Source of the DNA: Anaerolineales bacterium
GTDB taxonomy: Bacteria > Chloroflexota > Anaerolineae > Anaerolineales > UBA11858
Assembly (NCBI GenBank): GCA_015485245.1
Contig: WFTY01000424.1
Coordinates: 1 to 5,873, forward strand
Reading direction: 5' to 3'
DNA length: 5,873 bases
Shown here: positions 1 to 5,873 of the stretch, piece after piece
How the letters are laid out: each line of letters begins with the position of its first letter
Numbering within the stretch: the first letter of the stretch is position 1
Made by a program: the position numbers and the translations under genes
Notes under the pieces: generated by a model
The model's database searches: none
What the model saw: only the letters and a program-made list of their open reading frames with translations
Told to the model about the DNA's origin: nothing

Positions 1-789
1 CTCGTAATCCATCCCCGGTCGGGTAAGCTGAACATACGCCTGCAAGTGAGCCTCATCATGCGAGGCGAGCACCAGGTCCAGCAGCTTCTGGCGAGTGATC
101 TGACCGCCCAACGCCTGCAAGGACTTTTGCACCTCGTCCAGCGCCTTGGTCGCCGATTGCAGTTCCCGGCCAATCGAGGTGTGTTCCAACAACGCCTGTT
201 GAACCTGCTGCAGACGCTGAAGGGCGTTCTCATCACCGCTCATCAATGCCGCTTCGGCAAAGCGCGAAAAGAGAGCAAAGAAGGCCTCGTCAATCAGCTC
301 CTCTTCCTGCTGAATGACCTGCGGCAACGATTCGGCAGAAATCCCCATCAGGCGCTGCACCAACGCCATGCGCTTCTCCTGGGCCTCAAGCATCTCTTTG
401 GTAACCCCATCCGCTTCGAGAATGCGTTCCACCAGGCTCTTCAAAGTGAGCATTGTCTGCGGGTTGAGCAGGTAAGCCTTGCGCTTTTCCGCCGGCAAAG
501 CGTTCGTCACCTGATTAATCAACGGTCCAATCACCCGTTCCTGCTCATTGCGGGTCATCTGCACTTCGGGGGGAAAGTAGGTCAGCAACAGCTCCTTATC
601 GGGGTCATGATAAACGATGGGGGTCGCCAAGTTCCCCTGATAGCCGCAATGCGGGCACTGCACCAGGTTGAACATCCCAGAAAGAATCGCCTGTTTGGCG
701 CGAGGATCCTGGGCGACATCGAACAACTGCTGGATATCCGCCATAATCGGCTGCCTGCAGTTGGGACAATTAATCTGTGTTTTGGGCAT
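1..789 (-). CDS. CpXC-domain protein, 3' end cut off by window edge
   Basis: I read 263 codons without a stop from an ATG at 789 down to base 1, so the C-terminus lies outside the window. The N-terminus starts MPKTQINCPNC and carries two Cys-Pro-x-Cys pairs, C8-P-N-C11 and C45-P-H-C48 followed by GY. This is the signature of the CpXC domain (Pfam CpXC), a presumed zinc-binding module of uncharacterised function that is common in Anaerolineae. From about residue 110 onward the protein looks mostly helical and rich in Gln, Glu and Leu, with a segment at about residues 200-235 that may form a coiled coil. I see no signal peptide or membrane segment, so it is probably cytoplasmic. The start is supported by a GGAG six bases upstream. 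It lies 63 bases downstream of the histidine kinase on the same strand and may be co-transcribed with it. Metal binding is inferred from the cysteines, and the biological role is unknown. Confidence 0.88.
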   Translation of the reverse strand, partial: MPKTQINCPNCRQPIMADIQQLFDVAQDPRAKQAILSGMFNLVQCPHCGYQGNLATPIVYHDPDKELLLTYFPPEVQMTRNEQERVIGPLINQVTNALPAEKRKAYLLNPQTMLTLKSLVERILEADGVTKEMLEAQEKRMALVQRLMGISAESLPQVIQQEEELIDEAFFALFSRFAEAALMSGDENALQRLQQVQQALLEHTSIGRELQSATKALDEVQKSLQALGGQITRQKLLDLVLASHDEAHLQAYVQLTRPGMDYE

Positions 790-795
790 AATAAA

Positions 796-799
796 CTCC
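796..799 (-). promoter_or_regulatory. Shine-Dalgarno site of the CpXC gene
   Basis: GGAG on the minus strand, six bases before the ATG at 789. It fixes the start of the CpXC gene, which otherwise shows only as an open frame running off the window. Confidence 0.75.
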
Positions 800-811
800 A
801 CACTACTCCAT

Positions 812-825
812 CGGCCCGCGGGCCG
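812..825. repeat. 14-bp perfect palindrome between kinase and CpXC genes
   Basis: CGGCCCGCGGGCCG equals its own reverse complement. It sits in the 63-base gap between the kinase stop and the CpXC ribosome binding site. As RNA it could fold as a 5-bp stem with a CGCG loop. No T-run follows on either strand, so it is not a convincing terminator. It could be a protein-binding site, a weak RNA structure limiting read-through or decay, or chance in GC-rich DNA. Confidence 0.4.
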
Positions 826-852
826 GTTAGGTCAACACGAAAACTTCAAAAA

Positions 853-2415
853 TCAGCGCGGCAGGGAGAAACAAATGCGCGCGCCATCGCCCGGGCGCGG
901 GTCAACCCAGATGCGCCCATCATGCGCTTCAACGATGGCTCGCGTGAGATACAACCCCAGGCCAGCCCCCTTGGTTGTGCGGCTGGCCTCATCCGCACGA
1001 TAGAAACGATCAAAGATGTGCGGCACATCTCCGGGGGCGATACCCGGCCCCTCATCCTGCACGCAGATAATCACCTGATCTGGGCGCACCTGCCCACTGA
1101 TGCGGATCTCGCCGCCATCGGGAGAGTACTTAATGGCGTTGGAAAGCAGGTTTGAGAGCACCTGCCCCATCCGATCTTCATCCACCATCACCACGGGAAA
1201 GTCGGGAGGGAAATCCACCACGATGGTATGGCGGCTGCTCTGGGTGCGAAAACGCTCGGCAAGCTTTTCAGCAAACGCCGGGAAGTTGATATCCGCCAGA
1301 TTCAGCCGCAGCCCTCCGGCCTGCAAACGGGAGGCATCCAACAGATTCTCAATCAGCACATTGAGGCGGTCGGCCTCCTCCTCAATCACTTCCAGGCTAT
1401 CGCGCACGATCTCGTCATCCCAGGAAACATCCTCGCGGCGCAGCGTGCTGGTGTAGCCCTTAATCAGGGCCACCGGAGTTTTCAACTCATGGCTGATCAC
1501 CGAAATGAAGGTGGATTTCAGCTCCTCCGCCTCGCGGAAGTGGGTGATATCGCGCACCGTGGCGATGATATTCAGCAGATTCCCCCCGGGAGAGAGCAGC
1601 GGAGCATAGGTCACGCCTACAGCCAGCGGGATGCCGTTGGGGCGCTCGATATCCCCCTCCACATACAGGGTGGCGTTAGGGGTCAACGGCCAACCACCGA
1701 CCTCGGCCTCCTCCAACGTCGTCCCCTGACGGCGATGAAGCCAACGGACGACCGCTTCGTGCCGTCGTCCCTGGATATCTTCCTGGCTGGCCCCATACAG
1801 GCGGACGAAAGCCGGGTTACAGCGCTCGATCAGGTGATCGGCGCCGATGATGAGGATACCGTCCGCGACCGAGTCGAGCAAGGCGTCGAGGCGCTGCTTC
1901 TCGTGGCGCACCTGACTGTAAAGTTGGGCGTTGTGCACGGCGATGGCTGCTTGATCGGCGAAGCTCTGCAACAGAGCGCGATCGTTGCTGGAAAAGACGG
2001 TGCGATAGGCGCGAAAGATAAAAGTCAGGCCGACCACCCGCTGGTGGGTAATCAACGGCAGGACAACGCCAGCAAAGAGGTTATGGCTGGCCTCGCGAGT
2101 AACCGATTGCAGGATGCGGTTGATCGCCGGAAGTTCAAAGCGCGCCGGGTCGTCGTAATCCGGCACTTGAGCGAGTAACGCGCCGATCTGCTGAATCAGC
2201 GCCGGGGAAAGGCCGTGCGTGGCCGCCACCTGCCAGCCGCCTTGCTCACCGCGCAGCACGATCAATCCTGCCTGTCCAGCGAGCATATCCACAGCCACGC
2301 GCAAGATGCGCGTCAAGAGCTTATCCAGCTCCAGCTCCTGGGTAATCAGGCGGGCGATCTCAAGCAGATAATCGCGCTGCCGGCTGCGAAAATCGGGCAG
2401 CAAGTTGGGCAGCAT
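853..2415 (-). CDS. Soluble GAF-PAS sensor histidine kinase
   Basis: This 520-residue protein is a complete two-component sensor kinase that would autophosphorylate on histidine and pass the phosphate to a response regulator not present here. Domains in order: GAF at about residues 17-163, PAS at about 175-295, HisKA at about 298-365, and HATPase_c at about 405-520. The H box ISHELKTP puts the phosphoacceptor at H309. The N box has N422 and N426 (SNLLSNAIKYSP), G1 is DEGPGI with D454, the F box is IFDRFYRAD, and G2 is GAGLGLYL at 483-490. All catalytic boxes are intact. There is no transmembrane segment or signal peptide, so it should sense a cytoplasmic cue through GAF or PAS; the ligand cannot be read from sequence. 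Its ATG is 7 bases after the lat stop with no strong Shine-Dalgarno (a GGTGAG lies about 11 bases upstream, inside the end of lat), which suggests translational coupling to lat. Confidence 0.95.
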   Translation of the reverse strand: MLPNLLPDFRSRQRDYLLEIARLITQELELDKLLTRILRVAVDMLAGQAGLIVLRGEQGGWQVAATHGLSPALIQQIGALLAQVPDYDDPARFELPAINRILQSVTREASHNLFAGVVLPLITHQRVVGLTFIFRAYRTVFSSNDRALLQSFADQAAIAVHNAQLYSQVRHEKQRLDALLDSVADGILIIGADHLIERCNPAFVRLYGASQEDIQGRRHEAVVRWLHRRQGTTLEEAEVGGWPLTPNATLYVEGDIERPNGIPLAVGVTYAPLLSPGGNLLNIIATVRDITHFREAEELKSTFISVISHELKTPVALIKGYTSTLRREDVSWDDEIVRDSLEVIEEEADRLNVLIENLLDASRLQAGGLRLNLADINFPAFAEKLAERFRTQSSRHTIVVDFPPDFPVVMVDEDRMGQVLSNLLSNAIKYSPDGGEIRISGQVRPDQVIICVQDEGPGIAPGDVPHIFDRFYRADEASRTTKGAGLGLYLTRAIVEAHDGRIWVDPRPGDGARICFSLPR

Positions 2416-2422
2416 AAAGGGG

Positions 2423-3772
2423 TTAACTCACCATCGGTATACTCTTGGCGACAATCTCCACAGCTTTATCCGCCACGTCTTCAGGCGTATCAAGCATCCC
2501 GCGGAAGCGGATCGAGCGATTGCCAGACTTCAGCACGTGGAGGCCGTTCTCAAACAGCGCGTCCACCATGGCATCACGCTTACCCTGATCCGGCAAGTCG
2601 TAGGCGATCATCATCCCCTTGCCGCGCACATTGGAGATCATACCGCGCGATTCCTCAGCGACGGTTTGCAAGGCATCCATCATCCTTCCGCCAACCCTGG
2701 CCGCGTGATCGAGAAGGTGCTCCTCCTCGATGATCTCCAGGTAGCGCGTGCAACGCACCATATCCACCAGGTTGCCGCCGAAGGTGGAATTGATGCGGCT
2801 CGATTCGGAGAAGACATGATTGCTGACCTCGTCAATGCGTTTGCCGGCGACGATTCCACAAACCTGGCTTTTCTTGCCAAAGGCAAAAATATCCGGCTGA
2901 AGGTCATAATGTTCAAAGGCCCACATCTTGCCGGTCACGCCCATGCCGCTCTGCACCTCATCAAAGATGAGCAAAAACTCGTGCTCATCAGCCAGTCGGC
3001 GTAATTCACGCAGAAATTCCGGGCGGAAGTAATTATCACCGCCCTCGCCCTGAATGGTTTCCAGAATCAGGGCCGCGATATCGCCCTTATACTGATCCAG
3101 GGCCGTCTTGATTTGGGCATAGGCGATCTCTTCAAGACGGGAGACGTCTTCCAGTACCTCATCCGTCACCGGAAAACGCAGCTTGGGATTGACCACGCGA
3201 GGCCAATCAAATTTTGGGAAGTACATGTATTTGCGGGGGTCATCGGTGTTTGTCAGCGACATGGTATAGCCCGAACGGCCATGAAACGCCTCTTTGAAGT
3301 GAATCACCTTCGATCCCAACCCCTCGATCATCGCCGGAAGCGCGTCCCGCAAGTCGGCCTTCGCCGTAGCCGCCAGGTTTTTGCGCACCTTCCAGTCGAA
3401 GGCCGTTTTCAGGGCATTCTCCACCGCCAACGCTCCGCCGCTCACCAGGAACAGGTGAGGCATATCCGCCGGCATGGCGACACGTGCAAAAGTCTCTACA
3501 AATTCGGCCATCTCTGGCGTGTACAAATCGGAGTTGGCCGGTTTGTGGATGGCCGCGCGAGTCAGTTTCTCTAGAAATTCCGCATCCTTCAGGCGGGGAT
3601 GGTTGTATCCAATCGGAATACTGGCAAAAAAAGTGTAAAAATCGATGTATTCACGCCCGGTCACAGCATCAACCAGATAAGCGCCATGAGATCGCTCGGC
3701 GTCAAAAACAATCGGGCTGCCATCGGCAAGCATATACTTTCCTATGGTCTGGTGAACACGCGATGGTTGCAT
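2423..3772 (-). CDS. lat: L-lysine 6-aminotransferase (lysine epsilon-aminotransferase)
   Basis: This is a PLP-dependent class III (fold type I) aminotransferase. By family it moves the epsilon-amino group of lysine to 2-oxoglutarate, giving glutamate and 2-aminoadipate 6-semialdehyde, which cyclises to piperideine-6-carboxylate. From the chosen ATG it has 449 residues, the length I recall for Mycobacterium tuberculosis Lat (Rv3290c). Key residues fall at the same numbers: Schiff-base lysine K300 in FGKKSQVCG, D271 and Q274 in DEVQSG, E243 in QGEGGD, N328 and T330 in RINST, and R422 in IRFR. FHGRSGYT at 163-170 is also Lat-like. Residue 239 is Thr where the Mycobacterium protein has Pro (ETIQGEGG). 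The open frame continues upstream to an ATG at 3871, but 3772 fits the family N-terminus (SRVHQTIGKYML), has a GGAG 9 bases upstream, and lies downstream of the promoter. It is first in the probable lat-kinase-CpXC unit. Specificity for lysine rather than ornithine or GABA is inferred from this close resemblance. Confidence 0.92.
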   Translation of the reverse strand: MQPSRVHQTIGKYMLADGSPIVFDAERSHGAYLVDAVTGREYIDFYTFFASIPIGYNHPRLKDAEFLEKLTRAAIHKPANSDLYTPEMAEFVETFARVAMPADMPHLFLVSGGALAVENALKTAFDWKVRKNLAATAKADLRDALPAMIEGLGSKVIHFKEAFHGRSGYTMSLTNTDDPRKYMYFPKFDWPRVVNPKLRFPVTDEVLEDVSRLEEIAYAQIKTALDQYKGDIAALILETIQGEGGDNYFRPEFLRELRRLADEHEFLLIFDEVQSGMGVTGKMWAFEHYDLQPDIFAFGKKSQVCGIVAGKRIDEVSNHVFSESSRINSTFGGNLVDMVRCTRYLEIIEEEHLLDHAARVGGRMMDALQTVAEESRGMISNVRGKGMMIAYDLPDQGKRDAMVDALFENGLHVLKSGNRSIRFRGMLDTPEDVADKAVEIVAKSIPMVS

Positions 3773-3781
3773 ATAGTTTTT

Positions 3782-3785
3782 CTCC
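3782..3785 (-). promoter_or_regulatory. Shine-Dalgarno site that sets the lat start
   Basis: GGAG on the minus strand (within CTGGAGAA), 9 bases before the ATG at 3772. It supports this start over the in-frame ATG 99 bases upstream at 3871. Confidence 0.75.
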
Positions 3786-3812
3786 AGGTTCAATCTATTG
3801 GATCGGACAGCC

Positions 3813-3840
3813 AAAAGCTCTCTCACAGTACCCAAAGAGC
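3813..3840 (-). promoter_or_regulatory. Hairpin plus T4 in the lat leader, attenuator-like
   Basis: On the minus strand, GCTCTTT (3840-3834) can pair with GAGAGC and adjoining bases (ending at 3817) to give a 7-bp stem that includes one G-U pair and a 10-base loop. TTTT follows directly at 3816-3813. The shape resembles a weak intrinsic terminator inside the predicted lat 5' leader. The stem is short and the T-run is only four bases, so termination would be inefficient at best. I see no leader peptide or known riboswitch. Confidence 0.25.
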
Positions 3841-3856
3841 CGTCAGCCGGGGTCGA

Positions 3857-3865
3857 ATTATAACA
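3857..3865 (-). promoter_or_regulatory. Extended -10 promoter element for lat
   Basis: The minus strand reads TGTTATAAT from 3865 to 3857, a perfect TATAAT with the TGn extended -10 motif. The best -35 candidate is TAGATT (3886-3881) at 18 bases, only 3 of 6 matches, which is typical of extended -10 promoters that depend little on -35. Transcription would start near 3850, giving lat a leader of about 78 bases. This is a consensus match for a housekeeping sigma factor, with no experimental support. Confidence 0.65.
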
Positions 3866-3877
3866 CCACAAGTACGG

Positions 3878-3883
3878 TATAAT
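3878..3883 (+). promoter_or_regulatory. -10 box of the tgt promoter
   Basis: A perfect TATAAT lies 11 bases before the tgt ATG. A -35 is poor: TCGAAT at 3853-3858 has 3 of 6 matches with a long 19-base spacer. Transcription would begin near 3890, leaving only about 5 untranslated bases. The bases before the ATG (CTACGACCGTT) contain no Shine-Dalgarno sequence, which fits a leaderless or nearly leaderless message. The spacing to the lat -10 box means the two promoters share the same DNA. Confidence 0.65.
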
Positions 3884-3894
3884 CTACGACCGTT

Positions 3895-4998
3895 ATGGGT
3901 ACATCGTTCACTTTCGACTTGCTCGCTCAAGAGGGGAGGGCGCGCGCCGGGGTTTTCCACACGCCGCACGGGGAAATTCGCACCCCGGTGTTCGCACCAG
4001 TGGGCACACAGGCAACCGTCAAATCCCTCACCCCGGCTCACCTCCAGGAACTGAACGCCAACCTGATCCTGGCGAACACCTATCACCTTTACCTGCGCCC
4101 CGGCGACGAACTGGTCGCCGAACTGGGCGGCCTGCACGAATTCATGCAATGGCACGGCCCTATCCTCACCGATTCGGGCGGTTTTCAGGTTTTCTCCCTC
4201 GGGGGGATCAACCAGATCGACGCCGATGGCGTGACCTTCAAAAGTCACGTGGACGGCTCAATGCACCGCCTGACGCCGGAGCGCTCGATCGCCATCCAGG
4301 AAAACCTGGGCGCCGACATTATCATGGCCTTCGACGAATGCCCGGAGCCCTATGATCGCGCCTACAACGAGCTGGCGCTGACGCGCACCCACGCCTGGGC
4401 AGAGCGCTGCCTGACGGCCAAAATGCGATCCGATCAGGCGCTCTTCGGCATTGTGCAAGGCGGCGTGTTCCCCGACCTGCGCCAGCAAAGCGCCGAATTC
4501 ATCGCCAGCCTGGGCTTCCCCGGCCACGCCATCGGCGGCCTCTCAGTGGGCGAGACCAAAGATGAGATGCACCGCATCCTCGAGGTGGTGGACGCCATCC
4601 TTCCCGAAGATAAGCCGCGCTACCTGATGGGCGTGGGCACCCCCGAAGACCTGGTCAACGGCGTGCTGCGCGGTGTAGATATCTTCGACTGCGTGCTACC
4701 CACGCGGCTGGCGCGCCATAAAGCTGCCTTCGGAGCGCGCGGCCGCATCAACATCGCCCGCGCCGAGTACGCACGCGATCCACGCCCATTGGTGGAGGGC
4801 TGCACCTGCTACACCTGCCGTACATTTTCGCGCGCTTACCTGCGCCATCTGGTCAGCGTCAAGGAGATGCTTGGCTCCACGCTGCTCTCCATTCACAACT
4901 TGCACACCCTGCTCGAACTGGCGCGCCAGATCCGCCAGGCCATCCTGGAAAACCGCTTCGCCCGGTTCGCCGAGGCTTTCTTCCAAAGCAGGGATTGA
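3895..4998 (+). CDS. tgt: tRNA-guanine(34) transglycosylase (queuosine pathway)
   Basis: By family this enzyme swaps guanine for preQ1 at the wobble position 34 of tRNAs with GUN anticodons (Asp, Asn, His, Tyr), a late step of queuosine synthesis in the cytoplasm. The 367 residues match the usual bacterial length. DSGGFQVFSL at 93-102 gives the catalytic D93, and FDCVLPTR at 264-271 gives the nucleophile D265. GIVQGG (185-190) and GGLSVGE (214-220) line the base pocket. The zinc site is C303, C305, C308 and H334 (CTCYTC, then IHNLH). The ATG at 3895 gives the normal family N-terminus, with the FDLLAQEGRARAG segment starting at residue 7. After the nucleophile motif it reads LARHKAAF, where E. 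coli and Bacillus enzymes have ARNG. It is followed 19 bases later by uppP on the same strand, a likely operon. No other queuosine gene is in the window, so preQ1 would come from synthesis genes elsewhere or from salvage. Confidence 0.97.
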   Translation: MGTSFTFDLLAQEGRARAGVFHTPHGEIRTPVFAPVGTQATVKSLTPAHLQELNANLILANTYHLYLRPGDELVAELGGLHEFMQWHGPILTDSGGFQVFSLGGINQIDADGVTFKSHVDGSMHRLTPERSIAIQENLGADIIMAFDECPEPYDRAYNELALTRTHAWAERCLTAKMRSDQALFGIVQGGVFPDLRQQSAEFIASLGFPGHAIGGLSVGETKDEMHRILEVVDAILPEDKPRYLMGVGTPEDLVNGVLRGVDIFDCVLPTRLARHKAAFGARGRINIARAEYARDPRPLVEGCTCYTCRTFSRAYLRHLVSVKEMLGSTLLSIHNLHTLLELARQIRQAILENRFARFAEAFFQSRD

Positions 4999-5017
4999 AC
5001 CCAGAAAGCATTGACAC

Positions 5018-5842
5018 ATGACTCCTTTTCAGGCCATCATCCTGGGCATTATCCAGGGCATCACCGAATTCCTCCCCATTTCGAGCTCCGGACACCTCGT
5101 CCTGGCACCCCACCTACTCGGCTGGAATCTCCCGGACAGCGATATGTTCGCCTTTGACGTTCTGGCGCAGGTAGCCACCCTGGGCGCGGTGATCGGTTAC
5201 TTCTGGCATGACGTCAGGGAGATCACATGGGCTGTGGTAACCGGGCTGGGGCGCGGCCGGCCATTCGAGCAGCCTGCCGCGCGGCTCGGCTGGCTGCTCG
5301 CCCTGGCGACCATCCCCGCCGGGGCGGCTTACCTGCTGTTCAACGACACCTTCGAACGCTCCTTTAGCAACCCGTTATCCACTGCGCTTTTTCTGCTGGT
5401 GACCGCCGCCCTGCTCACGCTGGCCGAAAAGTTCCACAAACCAGAGCGCCAGTTCAGCGACATTAACTGGAGAGACGCCCTGACGATCGGGACCTTCCAG
5501 ATTCTGGCGCTGTTCCCCGGAGTTTCACGCTCCGGCGCGACAATCGCGGGCGGAATGAGTCGGCACCTGGAACGAAAAACCGCGGCGCGCTTCTCGTTTC
5601 TGATTTCCCTGCCTTTAATGCTCGCCGCCGGCTTAATCGGGATCATCAAGCTGGTTCAAATTCCGGATTTCGGCCACCTGCTCCCGGCATTCTCCGCCGG
5701 CTTTCTGGCCGCCGGACTGGTTGGCTACCTCGCAGTGCGCTGGCTGATGAAATATCTCAACGGACGGTCGCTCTACGCATTTGCCTGGTATTGCGTCGCC
5801 TTCAGCCTGCTGAACCTGAGCATCTTTGCTTTTCGCGGGTAA
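5018..5842 (+). CDS. uppP: Undecaprenyl-diphosphatase, BacA family
   Basis: By family this integral membrane phosphatase converts undecaprenyl diphosphate to undecaprenyl phosphate, recycling the lipid carrier for peptidoglycan and other envelope polymers; higher levels confer bacitracin resistance. The 274 residues match the usual length of about 270. The first re-entrant motif is QGITEFLPISSSGH at 13-26, with Q13 and E17 forming the (E/Q)xxxE pair, then S23 and H26. The second signature, PGVSRSGAT, spans 167-175 with S170 and R171. Hydrophobic segments cover most of the chain (about 1-30, 46-64, 91-108, 118-136, 155-175, 190-212, 222-242, 252-271). Only a weak purine-rich AGAAAG lies 9 bases before the ATG and the tgt stop is 19 bases upstream, so translation may depend partly on tgt. 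The gene is complete, ending in TAA. I see no terminator in the 31 bases that follow. Confidence 0.97.
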   Translation: MTPFQAIILGIIQGITEFLPISSSGHLVLAPHLLGWNLPDSDMFAFDVLAQVATLGAVIGYFWHDVREITWAVVTGLGRGRPFEQPAARLGWLLALATIPAGAAYLLFNDTFERSFSNPLSTALFLLVTAALLTLAEKFHKPERQFSDINWRDALTIGTFQILALFPGVSRSGATIAGGMSRHLERKTAARFSFLISLPLMLAAGLIGIIKLVQIPDFGHLLPAFSAGFLAAGLVGYLAVRWLMKYLNGRSLYAFAWYCVAFSLLNLSIFAFRG

Positions 5843-5873
5843 AACACCACGCCAATAATGGCTATGCGCAGTC

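Noticed and set aside
812..825. Palindrome read as an intrinsic terminator of the kinase gene
   Set aside because: It has almost no loop and no following T-run on the minus strand, so the terminator reading is not supported.
46..1155. 369-codon open frame on the plus strand
   Set aside because: It runs antisense across both the CpXC gene and the end of the kinase, which are firmly identified on the minus strand. Its translation shows no recognisable domain and it has no ribosome site. It is a GC-rich shadow frame.
1228..2178. 316-codon open frame on the plus strand
   Set aside because: It lies entirely antisense to the kinase, whose GAF, PAS and HisKA domains account for this DNA. No family resemblance.
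2405..3004. 199-codon open frame on the plus strand
   Set aside because: It is antisense to the C-terminal half of lat, including the region encoding conserved active-site residues. No domain seen.
3773..3871. 33-residue N-terminal extension of lat from an ATG at 3871
   Set aside because: That ATG lies upstream of the predicted lat transcription start, the extension has no family counterpart, and the ATG at 3772 has a good GGAG site and yields the expected 449-residue length.
3823..4248. 141-codon open frame on the minus strand across the tgt start and promoter
   Set aside because: It is antisense to the catalytic N-terminal part of tgt and spans both -10 boxes. Nothing in the translation supports a gene.
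5858..5873. Possible start of another plus-strand gene (ATG at 5858, then ATG at 5864)
   Set aside because: Only five codons are visible, with no ribosome site before them, so no gene can be claimed.

Overview
The window holds five protein genes in two divergent groups that face away from a shared promoter region at about 3773-3894. The composition is GC-rich. The N-terminal CpXC domain in the leftmost gene, next to a GAF-PAS histidine kinase, suggests a member of the Chloroflexota, probably the Anaerolineae. This is an inference from gene content, not a marker-gene assignment.

Minus strand, read right to left: a lysine 6-aminotransferase (lat, 3772-2423), then after only 7 bases a soluble GAF-PAS-HisKA-HATPase sensor kinase (2415-853), then after 63 bases a CpXC-domain protein (789 to the left edge, incomplete). 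The order and tight spacing suggest one transcription unit. It would join a lysine-catabolism enzyme, a signalling kinase without a visible response regulator, and a putative metal-binding protein of unknown function. The functional link between them is not known.

Plus strand: queuine/preQ1 tRNA-guanine transglycosylase (tgt, 3895-4998), then after 19 bases undecaprenyl-diphosphatase (uppP, 5018-5842). Both are housekeeping genes with all expected catalytic motifs. The last 31 bases (5843-5873) hold no supportable feature.

The 122-base region between lat and tgt is the most distinctive part. It carries a perfect extended -10 box on the minus strand and a perfect TATAAT on the plus strand, set back to back only 15 bases apart, so RNA polymerase probably cannot occupy both promoters at once. 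The tgt -10 box lies 11 bases before its ATG and there is no Shine-Dalgarno sequence, so the tgt message is probably leaderless or nearly so. The lat leader would be about 78 bases long and contains a small hairpin followed by four T.

I see no RNA genes, insertion sequences, CRISPR arrays or phage genes. I do not see a clearly novel multi-gene system. The items most worth following up are the lat-kinase-CpXC arrangement and the interlocked promoters.
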